DNA from: Saccharomyces mikatae IFO 1815
Taxonomy: Eukaryota; Ascomycota; Saccharomycetes; Saccharomycetales; Saccharomycetaceae
Direction of reading: 5' to 3'
Length of the DNA stretch: 64,000 nt
Assembly: GCF_947241705.1 (NCBI RefSeq)
Contig: NC_079264.1
Location: forward strand, 124,001-188,000
Below the pieces are notes generated by a model. That model was not told the origin of the DNA, searched no databases, and was given only the letters and a program-made list of their open reading frames with translations. Positions 12,386-23,331 of this stretch are shown piece by piece (position 1 is the stretch's first letter; each line of letters starts with the position of its first letter). The position numbers were made by a program, and so were the translations under genes.

Positions 12386-13377
12386 GCTATGTGAGCATTT
12401 TTCCCCTATTTTTTTCGAAACACATCCTACCCCTATGTTTTACTCAAGCGTCTCGTTCCCTTCTTTCTTTTTACCGATATTTAGCTGTCCATTTTTCTTT
12501 TTTTTTCGTTAAACGTCAGTGTTTCTTAACTTTCATTATCCAAGCAAATTAAAATGATGAATAAATAGAGCCGATCTTACTTACGGTCTCCACCTTTCAT
12601 CAAGAGAGTATTTCAGATAGGAAGATTTTCAATGACGGAACAATTTAAGTAGATCTACGTAAGAAAACACATATAGTCTGATACCCATAAGAAATTAAGA
12701 ACTCTTTTTCTCTCTAGCTTTTCGCCTCCTTCTACAGTAGTACGTTCCTACTCAGCTAAAAATAGTACTTATGCAGCATCACAGCCCTCCCAAAGGGGAA
12801 ATTGAAAGGTTTACAAAATCATTACATTTCCTAATTTGGTCATAAAGGCACACATTTCCGCACGTTGTGTTCTAAGCCCCCAGAGCCAGTCACCGAGAAG
12901 AGGATCTGCGGAGATGAGCTTTGCCCCGCCATTACCCGTAGAAATACTACTCTTTTAGGAAATTGTGGATCAAAAAGGGAAAATGCGGATGGTGAAAGAA
13001 AAATTTTTGGAATTTTATTTCTTCAGATGGGGGAACTTGGTATGTCCTTCCTTTTCTCGTAGAAGCTGGAGACACTAGAGCAGTAAGAAATAGAAGGTGT
13101 GTCTTACATATTCTGATAGTAGCAAGCGTGCATGAAAATACTTGAAAGGTGTGCAGAAAGAATAGGAAAGACATTTGGAAACACAGAAAATCTTTTTCAA
13201 ACAAAGAAAAACTAAAATCAGATCGCGTATTTTAAAGGCTACGCAGAACAGGAAATAAATTGTGTGCAATCCCTGCGCTCAGCTCATACAAAAAGGCGCA
13301 AAACGAGTTAAAAGTTAGGACTAATTGCAGAATTTCAAAAGATAAATAAAGGCGAAAATCATAGTGGATGCCATAAC
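12386..13377. other. SIM1-POG1 intergenic region (about 1 kb)
   Basis: Holds the SIM1 3' end and the POG1 promoter. I found no RNA gene, LTR or conserved ORF. Open frames at 12865-13062 (plus) and 12947-13269 (minus) overlap each other, have biased composition and match nothing I know. The last 150 bp before POG1 is purine-rich, typical of a yeast promoter and leader. Confidence 0.45.
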
Positions 13378-14433
13378 ATGAAGCGGGAATCACATAAGCA
13401 GTACGAAGAAGAAAAAAATCCGGAAGGACTAATGGCTGCTGAAGGAGAACAACATATCACGTTATCATCCGGTACTACAGTGACAGCTGGTGTGGGGGAA
13501 GAGAGCGCGAACAGGAGACCAGCAGAGTCATCACAAAGTTCAAAACCTCTATCGCTGCGAATGAAAATATTGAAAGAACTTGGGATTGACGATATTCATG
13601 AACTAGATGCAAGCGATACCGGTCTAGTGGACCAATTTTTGAATGTACGATTGATAAATGTCACAAAAGAACTAGAAAAGATACGCGAGTCTAATCTTAC
13701 CAAACTAAACAAAATTATTGATAAATGTATGGAAAGTGATAAAATAAGCGATTCGACATTGAACAAGATTCTTGACATGTGTATGAATAGAGATAGAAGT
13801 ACTGATAACCTTAATCACCATGCGGTACCGTCTCCCACAATGTCAAAAAAACGCAAGGTAAGCGCATCGGAGCTAGCAAGTCCACGAGGTCATAGAAGAT
13901 ACAGGTCAGACATACCTACGGTATCAGAGATTGAGACAGGAGTCGGATACCCTCAGATACACCAGCAACCTGGCGCTTACACTTTGCCCGTGCCTGCCAA
14001 CCAGTGGATGAATAATCCATATATGCAGCCCCCGCAGCCACAAATGCAGCAGTTGATGCCACAGTATTTATACCCGCCAGGAATGGGACAGCAATCTCAA
14101 CTGCCTACAATGAGCTCGAATTCCGAGTCCCAGACACCAGTGATGAGCTCGCAATTCCTCTCTGTAAACCAGCATGGCCTTTACCAACCAAACATGGGTC
14201 CTCAACCCGTAATAAGTATGGGCCCACAAGCAAACATATATGGGCAGCAGCAACAGCCTCAAATCAGTCAAGAACGAGATCAGTCAAGAAAAAGTTTTAG
14301 TCATAGAAGATCGCAAAGCGCCAATATTTCCATGGCGAACTTCAGGTCGCCCATGCGGAATCCGCAACTGGGTTCGTCCCAACGGCCCGTTAATTTTTTA
14401 ATCCATACCCCAAAACATCCCCCTCCCACATGA
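13378..14433 (+). CDS. POG1: POG1, nuclear chromatin-associated protein promoting growth after pheromone arrest
   Basis: A 351-codon ORF, the same length as S. cerevisiae Pog1 (YIL122W). Pog1 promotes recovery from pheromone arrest, binds cell-cycle gene promoters and has been linked to SBF. No catalytic domain is visible. The N-terminal 75 residues are charged; residues about 80-140 form a likely helical segment (LVDQFLNVRLINVTKELEKIRESN); a KKRK basic patch near 157-160 and SPRGHRRYRS could be nuclear-localisation and kinase-target sites. The C-terminal half is rich in Pro, Gln and Met. The sequence SFSHRRSQSANISMANFRSP near 305-325 is strongly conserved with S. cerevisiae and carries CDK-type SP sites. 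The weakest conservation is in the first 70 residues. Confidence 0.95.
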   Translation: MKRESHKQYEEEKNPEGLMAAEGEQHITLSSGTTVTAGVGEESANRRPAESSQSSKPLSLRMKILKELGIDDIHELDASDTGLVDQFLNVRLINVTKELEKIRESNLTKLNKIIDKCMESDKISDSTLNKILDMCMNRDRSTDNLNHHAVPSPTMSKKRKVSASELASPRGHRRYRSDIPTVSEIETGVGYPQIHQQPGAYTLPVPANQWMNNPYMQPPQPQMQQLMPQYLYPPGMGQQSQLPTMSSNSESQTPVMSSQFLSVNQHGLYQPNMGPQPVISMGPQANIYGQQQQPQISQERDQSRKSFSHRRSQSANISMANFRSPMRNPQLGSSQRPVNFLIHTPKHPPPT

Positions 14434-15009
14434 TGTGCCACTTTTTTTTTTCTTTTACTATACCCCTCTTTGACCTCCATTTGATGCATTTGTCCACCAT
14501 TACTTCAGTTCTAAAATATATATATATATCTATATATATATATGAAAATATATACTACAGTGTTATTATTCACTATTTATTCTTCTTTGTTTGTCTCATC
14601 CTCACTGCTAAAGAAAACAAGCTATTGGCATATATGCTGTCATTTGACTCTAAGTGTAACGTTTAATCTGCTCTTCCCATTACCCGCTTTAACGGCCGTA
14701 AAACGGAGGTAATAATTACTAGCATCCTGACCCCCCCAAATATTATGCCTTTTAAGTCCTTCTTCCTTGAAAAAGGATGTCTTGGCTCAGACAATACCGT
14801 ATGACCTTTTAACCTCTTCCTCTCTTGATTGATGGTCTTAATGAAATTAATAATATCAATTGTAAGATAGTAGACCGCGTCACCATCTATTATCGAAAAA
14901 AATTTAATCTCAAGATAATGGGGTATATAAATATATAATGGTGACAACATCAGGCCAAATGGTGTTCATTCTTAGTAGAACTGTACTCTTGGACCAAGAT
15001 ATTGCAAAG
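14434..15009. other. POG1-QDR2 intergenic region with TA microsatellite
   Basis: A run of alternating T and A spans roughly 14515-14543 in the POG1 3' flank. Near 14920-14939 a TATATAAATATATAAT stretch directly precedes an in-frame ATG at 14938, which would add 24 residues to QDR2. No other gene or RNA is evident. Confidence 0.5.
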
Positions 15010-16713
15010 ATGGCAGGAAGAATCTCAAGCATAATGTTGAAAAATGATATAGAGGGCGAGCTTGCAGAGAGCATGCAGTCATACAAAACAGAAACGGTAG
15101 ATAAGCAGGCCCTGCAAAGAACTACGAGCGTGAAGCCAGAACCAGATATCACAGTTCCGCCTCATTCCCGGTTTTCTCGTTCTTTCAAGACGGTGTTAAT
15201 AGCGCAGTGCGCCTTCACTGGCTTTTTCTCTACTATAGCCGGTGCCATCTACTATCCCGTCCTGAGTGTTATAGAAGGAGAATTCGACATTGACGAGCAG
15301 TTGGTAAACATCACTGTTGTAGTATATTTTGTATTTCAGGGTCTCGCTCCCACATTCATGGGCGGGTTTGCAGATTCGCTGGGAAGGAGGCCTGTGGTAC
15401 TTGCTGCAATCATCATTTATTTCGGTGCCTGCATCGGTCTTGCTTGTGCTCAAACATATGCTCAAATAATTGTACTACGGTGCTTGCAAGCCGCAGGTAT
15501 TTCACCTGTGATCGCGATCAACAGCGGCATTATGGGTGATATTACCACAAGAGCCGAGCGCGGCGGGTATGTTGGATATGCAGCTGGGTTTCAAGTGCTT
15601 GGTTCTGCATTCGGGGCGCTTATCGGTGCTGGCTTATCCTTTCGATGGGGATGGCGAGCAATCTTTTGGTTCTTAGCAATTGGCTCTGGCATTTGCTTCC
15701 TGGCATCTTTCTTGATATTACCAGAAACAAAGAGAAACATATCAGGAAACGGTTCTGTGACACCAAGATCATACTTGAATAGGGCCCCGATTCTTGCTTT
15801 ATCGACAGTGAGAAAATCATTGCGTTTGGATAATCCAGATTACGATACTTTGGAACAACCTAACCGGTTCAATTTACTGGCACCGTTTGAAATTTTGAGA
15901 GCTTATGAGATTTGTATACTTATGCTGGTCGCTGGGTTACAATTTGCCATGTATACCACCCATCTTACAGCGTTATCCACTGCTTTAAGCAAAGAATATC
16001 ACTTAAGCGTTGCGAAGGTAGGTCTATGCTATCTTCCCTCAGGTATTTGCACCTTATGTAGTATTATAATTGCTGGCAGGTATTTGAACTGGAACTATAG
16101 AGGTAGATTAAAAAACTACCAGAACTGGTTGGACAAGAAGAGGTCGAAGCTTTTAGAAGAACACGAAAACGACCCTGTCATAGTGCAGACTATCATCGAT
16201 AATGACCCCCAATACACTTTCAATATCTTTAAAGCGAGATTGCAACCTGCATTCGTTACCTTAATCTTAAGTAGTAGTGGATTTTGCGCGTACGGTTGGT
16301 GTATCACCGTCAAAGCTCCTTTGGCAGCAGTTCTTTGCATGAGCGGATTCGCGTCGCTGTTCTCCAATTGCATTTTAGCTTTTTCAACCACTCTTATAGT
16401 TGACCTCTTCCCCACGAATACATCTACAGCTACAGGATGTTTAAACCTATTCAGATGTATCTTGTCTGCCGTTCTTATTGCTGCATTAAGTAAAATGGTA
16501 GAAAAAATGAAGTACGGTGGCGTTTTCACATTTTTGGGGGCTTTAACCTCTTCATCCTCGATCCTTTTATTTATTCTGTTAAAACAAGGTAAAGAACTAA
16601 CTTTTAAAAGGAAAAGGCAAGAATTGGAAGTAAAACAAGAAGCCAAACTCCTTGAAACCAAGGAAAATGCTTCTTCCGATCACTTTACTACCGATGAAGA
16701 ACAATTGGTATGA
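15010..16713 (+). CDS. QDR2: QDR2, plasma-membrane multidrug/H+ antiporter (DHA1 family)
   Basis: With the ATG at 15010 the protein is 567 aa and starts [13 protein letters not shown], aligning with S. cerevisiae Qdr2 (YIL121W, 542 aa; MAGATSSIIRENDFEDELAES). It is a 12-helix major-facilitator exporter of the drug:H+ antiporter-1 family, linked to quinidine resistance and to potassium and copper balance. Visible: loop 2-3 motif [12 protein letters not shown], helix 4 [19 protein letters not shown]-like segment, and helix 5 motif C region ([28 protein letters not shown]). A long charged central loop of about 60 residues spans helices 8-9. The C-terminus is about 25 residues longer than in S. 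cerevisiae (ends TDEEQLV). It resembles Qdr2 far more than Qdr1; the neighbouring QDR1 is decayed, so this is the only working copy of the pair here. Confidence 0.95.
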   Translation: MAGRISSIMLKNDIEGELAESMQSYKTETVDKQALQRTTSVKPEPDITVPPHSRFSRSFKTVLIAQCAFTGFFSTIAGAIYYPVLSVIEGEFDIDEQLVNITVVVYFVFQGLAPTFMGGFADSLGRRPVVLAAIIIYFGACIGLACAQTYAQIIVLRCLQAAGISPVIAINSGIMGDITTRAERGGYVGYAAGFQVLGSAFGALIGAGLSFRWGWRAIFWFLAIGSGICFLASFLILPETKRNISGNGSVTPRSYLNRAPILALSTVRKSLRLDNPDYDTLEQPNRFNLLAPFEILRAYEICILMLVAGLQFAMYTTHLTALSTALSKEYHLSVAKVGLCYLPSGICTLCSIIIAGRYLNWNYRGRLKNYQNWLDKKRSKLLEEHENDPVIVQTIIDNDPQYTFNIFKARLQPAFVTLILSSSGFCAYGWCITVKAPLAAVLCMSGFASLFSNCILAFSTTLIVDLFPTNTSTATGCLNLFRCILSAVLIAALSKMVEKMKYGGVFTFLGALTSSSSILLFILLKQGKELTFKRKRQELEVKQEAKLLETKENASSDHFTTDEEQLV

Positions 16714-17259
16714 TGAGCTCTCTCAAAATATCACATAGAAACACGTACAGATAACCACCTTCTTTTTAGAATTCTATAACAATATATTCAGAAATAGAAG
16801 CACGTCTTCGTAATCATAAAACAATCAGTGGGTGAGCTCTGTCATTATTATTCTCCGCCAATTTTTGGCAAGGCCGAAAATATACAAGATGTGCGAAATT
16901 CTGAGGTTCGGGGGTCCCATGCTTCCTGCCCCGCTATCGAGGGACCCTGCATATCACCATTTAAGTTTAAGTTTCTTATGGATGGTAAAAATGTAATAAA
17001 GTTGAAAGGCTTGGAAAATGTTATGTTATTGTAACAAGTAACTCCAAGCAAACATATTCTAGCCAAAAAGATTCAGTAAGCAATAAGTGTTCGAAGGAAC
17101 TTACTCTTGCTTAAAAAGGATGATGTGATAAAATTCTTAATATCATCATCCTTTATCAGGTAATAGAAAAACCAAGTTGAGATACAACTTTTATAGACGC
17201 TTCCCGGTCAAACAACAAACTGCTATAAGCGTCTCACGTAATGCTTAGGGTGAACAGCA
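16714..17259. other. Spacer between QDR2 and the QDR1 remnant
   Basis: Former QDR1 promoter region. It contains small unsupported open frames (16828-17034 plus, 16848-17066 minus) and an imperfect inverted segment around 17119-17156 (GATGATGTGATAAAATTC ... ATATCATCATCC). No gene is supported. Confidence 0.45.
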
Positions 17260-18880
17260 ATGGAGATAAGTGCAGCTATGGTTCAGATCTCAACCAGAAT
17301 AATGATGAAGAAAAAATATACTCATACTAAAGCATATACTGAATCAAAATTTTATGTCTGGTCTCTTATGAGGGTCAATTATAACCAAAAATCCTTACCG
17401 CTCAGTGTAACTTCGCTGGTTCCTTTTTTCACCATGGCAGGGTCCGTTCATTATTTGGTGCTTACTGTAATTGAAAGAAATCCTACCATTACTAAAGAGT
17501 TGACGAATGATACTATTTGTGGTTTATTCATCTTTCAGCACTGACGCTTCCAATCGTTAATGAATTAGCTAAAATACTTAGAAGGCGATCTGTTATATTA
17601 TGAGCGTTATCAATGTACTTCTGTTCTTGTATTGGATTGGCGCGTCTATTAGGTATGCTCAGATCTTGGTACTAAGGTGCCTGCAAGCAGTTGGTATTCC
17701 TTCTGCCATTGCTAAAATAGTGGAGTAGTGGGAGATGTTATGAAAAAGGTAAAAAGAGGTGGACATGTTAGATCGGTTATTGGTTTCTAAGTGGACATGC
17801 CTGCTTTCGACGTATCTATCAATACCGTACTGCTAATGAGGTGGGTTGAAGAGAAACGTTTTGGTTCCTGATCATTGGTTGCGCAATTTGCTTAGTTGCT
17901 TCGGCTTTAATGTTACCAGAAACAAAAAGAGCGCTGGTGGAAAACAGCAAAACGATCACCATTATCCTTTCTGAACAAGTTGTTCATATTAGATGTTGAC
18001 ACTATATGAAAGCCATCCCATGTAGATAATCCTAATTTGAACATAATAGAGCCACATACTAGAGTAGATTTGTAGCACCTTTGAAAATTCTGCACATACG
18101 GGCAACAGACATTCATTGTTCATTGTCGTCATATATTATCCACGTGGGTCACTCATTAAGTTGCCTAAGCAGTTGTATCGAGTAAATGGTATAATATTAG
18201 TTTTAAAAATGGACCTTGGCTACTTGTCTTCCGGAATGTCACCATTGATAACCATTATCTCGGTTGGTAATTATCTGAATTGGACTTAAAAGACAAAAAA
18301 AGATCAAATACAACAGATGGATTAAAGAACAAGAATCACAGTTAATAGAGCAATGTAAAAATGGTCAGAATAAGGTAAGGAAATCCGTTTAGTCCAAGTC
18401 TTATTATACAGAAAATTTAATGGAAGCAAGGTTGCATTCAGCATTTGTGACACTTATTTTCAGTGGCCTTACCTTTGCTGCATTATGGTAGTGCCTTTTG
18501 TGAAAGCACCACTTGCTGTCGTTCTATGTACAAGTTCATTTACAAGTTCATTTTTCGATTCCATTTTGAGCTTCCATTTTACTTTCTCTACGACTTTGAT
18601 TGTAGGTGAATTTTCAGCTGAAAAAGGCCTCCACCGTAGCTGGTTGCGTGTATTCATTCAAATGCAAGTTATCTGTGAATTTCAATACAGTATCTAGTAA
18701 GATGAAATATGGAGGTACTGTTACATGTTCAAGTGCTACGACTTCATTGTCGTCCTTAGTATTATCCAACCCTTAGAAGGATGGGAAACAACTATCGTTC
18801 GGTAGGATTAGGTAGGACAAATGATACGTCGGTTGAAAACTCGGTTGGTAAAGAAAGTTTCTGAAAAAGTTCCGACATGA
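17260..18880 (+). pseudogene. QDR1: QDR1 pseudogene (second drug:H+ antiporter of the tandem pair)
   Basis: The syntenic place of S. cerevisiae QDR1 (YIL120W, 563 aa) holds a collinear but wrecked copy. Recognisable pieces in order: AGSVHYLVLTVIERNPTITKE (near 17440-17500; intact: AGSIYYPVLTIIERKFNITEE), a helix 4 relic near 17670-17720 (LRCLQAVGIPSAIA), LMLPETKRALVENS (near 17910), CTSSFTSSFF with TFSTTLIV (near 18525-18605), LSFGRIR then SVGK near 18795-18855, and an SEKVPT-stop end at 18878-18880 matching the Qdr1 C-terminus. These pieces lie in different frames with several stops between them, so no antiporter can be made. The remnants resemble Qdr1 more than the adjacent Qdr2, so this is loss of an old paralogue, not a fresh duplicate. 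The exact 5' edge is uncertain. Confidence 0.92.
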
Positions 18881-19409
18881 AGAAAAAAGTCGTAAGACAA
18901 AAGTCTTTGCCCCTACTTTCCAGAAACGGATAACTTCACTTTTTAAAGGTTATAAACGGCAACATTTAGAGTATCTAGATTCTTTGAATTGATTACTTTA
19001 AAAAAATTTCCGTCCCTTTTTTCTTTTTTGGTTGTTCAAATAAACAAAACATAAACCGGTCCAACCAAGAATATATTTCGAAAATTGAAAAAATATAGCT
19101 ACTTAATTGTGACAGACCCGTCATCATCAAATATATTTAGTTCTTACCTTTTCTCGAATTAAAAAAAAAAAAAATTGAATAAGCATAAATATAAATGTAT
19201 AGGAAAATAATACTCTCTTGTTTCCCTGAAGAATTAAATGAAGAATGATAAAAAGTATTATACTGAAGACAGAAATGAAATGAACATTTAGAATTAATTA
19301 AAAGGTGAGACGACGAATTGAAAATTACCGGTGAAAACGAAGGGAAACAAGGTGAGTGCTTGGAATAAGCGAGTTGAAATGTATAGTAGAGACCCCCTCA
19401 ATTTGTCCT
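18881..19409. other. Spacer between QDR1 remnant and RPI1
   Basis: Very AT-rich convergent spacer, with a run of A at about 19159-19174. It holds the 3' end of RPI1 on the minus strand. I see no gene. Confidence 0.5.
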
Positions 19410-20597
19410 TTAATGTTGTTGTATAAAATTTTCTGGATCTGAAGTTGGCATATTATGTAACGATTTATTTTGCTGGTAGAATTTATGGTTTAGTTGCTTA
19501 ACTTCATTTTTTAAACCATTGACTTGTTCCTTTAAGTTTTCAATGGTGCTGAACATCGTTTGCCACATGTAGATTATATCTGTAGAAAAAACCGGGGAGA
19601 TTTGTTCTTGTTGTTGCATGTCCCGCGGTAGTTGTAGAGGCATCGTTTGCTGAAAGAACGGCGATGGTGGAGTTTGCAGGATTAAATTATCAGCTGGTGC
19701 TGAAGAAAGAAGAGAAAACTGGGCGGGACTTATGAAAGACGGTTCCACTTTGGTATCCAAAGCTGGGATAGAATCCAATTTGTCGAGATCGATGCTGGAT
19801 TGAATATGTTCTGGGGTACTGAAAATATTAGTACTATGGTTACTATTTTGATTGCTAATATTGTTATTATTTTCGTTACTATTATGGTTACCAATATTGC
19901 CATCGTTACTGTTATTATTAATATTATGATTACTGCCGTTTTTGTTCGGCTTCAGTGTTTTCTGTGATTTGAGTATAATATTTCCATTTACAAAACTAAA
20001 TGTATTTTGTAGCTGAACCAGCAAATACTGCATTCTTGATAATTTCGACGGATCAAAATCTAAATTCGAGTTTGCTTCTTGTTTTGACTTTTTTTTCTTT
20101 TGTTTTACTTTCTTTGACGGATGAACTTTTAAAGATTTTGTGTATAATACTTTGAATCTATCATGGCATTGACGAGAGTTCCTCTCGTATCCATATTGTT
20201 GAAGTAAGATTTTAGAAATTTTCTTCCAAAAGTTCTTCATAGGCTTGAAATATTCTACAAACGTTAGTAGTTGAGAATTGTTCATTATAGTAGTAATGAA
20301 GGCTATATCTTCAGGTTCTTTCCATTTTTTCCTGATCTGCCTTGCAGACGAAGAAGATGAATTAGAGTGATTCAGATCATTTTCATCAATTGAACCTGAG
20401 TTGGAATTCGAATGCGAATTCGAATTCGAACCAGAATTTATCCTTGGAGTAATTATAGAGCACTCAGAACCCGTTTCTTCATTAAGATTTGCAGTAATAG
20501 GCGTGTTCAAATTTGGCGGATAATCAGGGAAATTTTTATTTATAGTGCTTGACTCATCCATTAGGTTCAGCTTCGGTTGAAGATATTCCAAGTACAT
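19410..20597 (-). CDS. RPI1: RPI1, transcription factor affecting Ras/cAMP signalling and cell wall
   Basis: A 395-codon minus-strand ORF matching S. cerevisiae Rpi1 (YIL119C, about 407 aa). Rpi1 was found as an inhibitor of the Ras-cAMP pathway and acts as a nuclear regulator that prepares cells for stationary phase and fortifies the wall. Residues about 85-165 (RKKWKEPEDIAFIT ... SRQCHDRFKVLYTK) look like a Myb/SANT-like trihelix DNA-binding domain similar to Msn1/Hot1-type regulators. Flanking regions are low-complexity: a Ser/Asn repeat near 55-85 (NSGSNSNSHSNSNSGS) and a long Asn-rich block near 222-258. A coiled-coil-like end (TIENLKEQVNGLKNEVKQLNHK) may dimerise. Length differences from S. 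cerevisiae lie in the Asn/Ser runs. Upstream lies an unusually long 1.9-kb gap shared with RHO3. Confidence 0.93.
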   Translation of the reverse strand: MYLEYLQPKLNLMDESSTINKNFPDYPPNLNTPITANLNEETGSECSIITPRINSGSNSNSHSNSNSGSIDENDLNHSNSSSSSARQIRKKWKEPEDIAFITTIMNNSQLLTFVEYFKPMKNFWKKISKILLQQYGYERNSRQCHDRFKVLYTKSLKVHPSKKVKQKKKKSKQEANSNLDFDPSKLSRMQYLLVQLQNTFSFVNGNIILKSQKTLKPNKNGSNHNINNNSNDGNIGNHNSNENNNNISNQNSNHSTNIFSTPEHIQSSIDLDKLDSIPALDTKVEPSFISPAQFSLLSSAPADNLILQTPPSPFFQQTMPLQLPRDMQQQEQISPVFSTDIIYMWQTMFSTIENLKEQVNGLKNEVKQLNHKFYQQNKSLHNMPTSDPENFIQQH

Positions 20598-22462
20598 TCT
20601 ATAAATTTCAGCAATAAAATGAAGAGAAAAAAAATGCTAAAGAAAAAAAGACTGAGAAATAGTTAAACGACTAAGATAATATAATATACTATCATGAACT
20701 GTAGTCTGGACGACCAAACGGGAAAAAAGGAAATATAAAAAAAAAGTCACACTGCAAAGAAAAAGAAACAGGGTGGTTTCAGTATTATTCAAAACTATTC
20801 GTTCTTTCCTTATATTAAACAAAAAAAAATGAATCTTAGAGAAACAATACTCTTCGGAGTGCAGAAATTAAGGAACAATAAGACTGTCCCTTATTTATAT
20901 ACATTCCATCAAAAATGATCTCAACCAGGATATTATGCAAGAAAATAACGAAGTAAGGAACAAGCACAATGGTATGTCCGGTCTTGGAAAAGCTTAAAGA
21001 ATACTCAACCCTGGTGCTAGGGCGGCCGACGTATTTTAACTTTGCAACAACAGAATGCCATATGCGGTGTCACCCAGGCAAGATCAGCTCTGATATCTGC
21101 AAGCTGCGGAAAATACTAGAGAAAAATCCATTCCCGTTGACAAAATTTAGCCGACCCCCTCGGTTTACGTTTCTCAGCCAATCCAAATTTGGAAGGCGAC
21201 AACCTCGACGATTCCTACTTCCGTAATTTAAGTTTGCCCAGGCAAAATCTCAAATTTGCTTTACGTAAGAGAAAGAAGCGCAGATCCCTTAAAGTTACCT
21301 TCAAGCAAATCCAGAAGCGCAAAAGCGGGAGGGAAAAAACATGAAGCAGGAGTAGCCAACCGCAAAAAACCCCGCGGGCAGTTGTTCTGCGCATTTTTCA
21401 TGCGCATGTTCCTAAGACAAAGTCCTACCTTAGGGCAGCAAGTAATTATACTCTGCACACTCTTAGAGCAGCCATCTCGTTTAATTTTGCATGCTTAAAT
21501 AAGCATATAAACGAAGTACCTGAGGACCTGCATCGGCTGGCCCATGTGGAAAGCGAATATTCATGTTTTCTTCTTTACTGTGAAAATCGCTGGAGTCCAG
21601 CTATGCATATGCGAAAGAAAGAAAAATGAGGGACCTTTCGCAGGAAAGCATACTTGCATACTGCGCATAAGTGGAGAGAGGGGAACTTGTAATGCTGTTG
21701 TAGTTTGACGACTCCGAAGTATGTCAGCATACGTTTGCAGATGCACGTAAGAACACATAATCACTCATAAAGATGTACCTTCCAAAGGCAAGGGAGAATG
21801 TCTTTCATCAGGCCCTGGAGTCATGCCGCCATGATGAAAGCAAATTTTTTTGATAAGCACGAGTAAACATGATGCGTACTATCTTTTTCCCTCTCTCTTG
21901 CAATAGATATATGAGTCCCTTGAGTGGTCACGTGGAATAAACTTTTGTGTGTTGCAAGAATGGAAGGAGGAAAAGAAACTCAAATTGAGGCCACTTACGA
22001 TTTCCGGTCGAGCCCGGCTACTTCCGGCCCAGAACCATTGATATCGGCCTACTTTCTTCTTAGAAGAGCGATACCGCACCTGCGCGAAGAAAGAAATTAA
22101 AGATAAGAACAAACAAGGAGAGGGGAAGAAGAGAACCAACTTCTTCATAAATATGTTAAAATAGCCGGGGAACCCCATAATAAACTTGGTCCGACATAAT
22201 AGTATTACCCGCCATTTCAACACTGGTGCTGTTACCCGTAGACATTTTTTTTTTTTTTTTTTCATTTTTGATTTAGTCGTGAAATATTGGTAAACATCAA
22301 AAAGAAAAAAGAGAGAAAACATGTATTATTCTGATTTTACTACAGAATAGGCAACCATTGATTTTTGTTTTTTTATCGTCTCATCTCTAGTTCTCGTTGG
22401 CACCTTGACTTCATAACGCAAAGCTAACACTAAATCCACAAAAAGCAAGAAGGGAAAGAAAC
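20598..22462. promoter_or_regulatory. Long divergent RPI1-RHO3 promoter region (1.9 kb)
   Basis: Five times longer than most gaps here. No conserved ORF: frames at 20969-21226, 21256-21498, 21561-21764 and 21879-22322 have no family resemblance. Visible items are repeated GCGCAT cores (for example GCGCATTTTTCATGCGCAT at 21389-21407 and TGCGCATA near 21661), repeated GCATAC/TGCAT words between 21590 and 21750, one CACGTG at 21929-21934, and a pure T run at about 22245-22261. Such long upstream regions usually integrate several signals; RPI1 rather than RHO3 is the likely target. Confidence 0.45.
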
Positions 22463-23158
22463 ATGTCATTTTTATGTGGGTCAGCTTCAACATCAAATAA
22501 ACCGGTCGAGAGAAAGATCGTTATTCTAGGTGATGGTGCCTGTGGTAAAACTTCGTTGTTAAATGTTTTCACTAGAGGGTACTTTCCCGAAGTGTACGAA
22601 CCCACTGTTTTTGAAAACTATATCCATGATATTTTTGTCGACAGCAAACACATCACGCTATCATTGTGGGATACTGCGGGTCAAGAAGAATTCGATAGGT
22701 TGCGATCCTTATCCTATTCAGATACACAGTGTATAATGTTATGTTTCAGTATCGATTCACGCGATTCTTTAGAGAACGTTCAAAATAAGTGGGTGGGTGA
22801 AATCACCGATCATTGTGAAGGCGTCAAGTTAGTTTTAGTTGCACTAAAATGCGACCTAAGAAACAATGAAAATGAATCGAACGCTATTACACCGAACAAT
22901 ATTCAACAAGATAACAGTGTTTCCAACAATAATGGTAATAACGTAAATAGCACCTCCAATACGAAAAATCTAATAAGCTATGAAGAGGGCCTGGCAATGG
23001 CTAAAAAGATTGGAGCGCTGCGTTATTTAGAATGTAGTGCTAAACTAAATAAAGGTGTCAACGAGGCGTTCACAGAAGCTGCAAGAGTTGCTTTAACCGC
23101 TGGCCCAGTAGCCACTGAAGTGAAAAGCGACAGTGGATCTAGCTGTACGATTATGTAA
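22463..23158 (+). CDS. RHO3: RHO3, Rho-family GTPase for polarised growth and exocytosis
   Basis: A 231-codon ORF equal in length to S. cerevisiae Rho3 (YIL118W). It is a small GTPase that, at the plasma membrane, directs actin organisation and exocytosis at the bud through formins, Myo2 and Exo70. Visible: P-loop GDGACGKT (23-30), effector region with YFPEVYEPTVFENY, switch II WDTAGQEEFDRLRSLSY, base-recognition LKCDL (in place of TKxD) and ECSAK. The C-terminal CTIM box (228-231) signals prenylation, and Cys5 in the unusual N-terminal extension is the kind of site used for palmitoylation. An Asn/Ser-rich insert of about 35 residues near 138-172 replaces the usual short Rho insert, as in S. 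cerevisiae Rho3. Confidence 0.97.
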   Translation: MSFLCGSASTSNKPVERKIVILGDGACGKTSLLNVFTRGYFPEVYEPTVFENYIHDIFVDSKHITLSLWDTAGQEEFDRLRSLSYSDTQCIMLCFSIDSRDSLENVQNKWVGEITDHCEGVKLVLVALKCDLRNNENESNAITPNNIQQDNSVSNNNGNNVNSTSNTKNLISYEEGLAMAKKIGALRYLECSAKLNKGVNEAFTEAARVALTAGPVATEVKSDSGSSCTIM

Positions 23159-23264
23159 TATAATAAGACGTACAGATACCCTTCCCTTCTATTCCCAAAA
23201 ACCCCAAAAGAGAGACTAAACGAATAATGTATAATAAGTTAGAGAAACCAATAATCTCCTACTA

Positions 23265-23275
23265 TTTTATATTTT
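23265..23275 (+). other. Match to the ARS core consensus (possible replication origin)
   Basis: TTTTATATTTT fits the 11-bp WTTTAYRTTTW consensus perfectly and lies in the short, very AT-rich gap between the convergent RHO3 and PRM5 genes, a typical setting for yeast origins. Perfect matches are common by chance in such DNA and B elements were not evaluated, so this is only a candidate. Confidence 0.25.
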
Positions 23276-23331
23276 TTATGTAATTATTACTACTGCTTTA
23301 AGAAAAGATAAAATTAAAAAAACCAATATAC

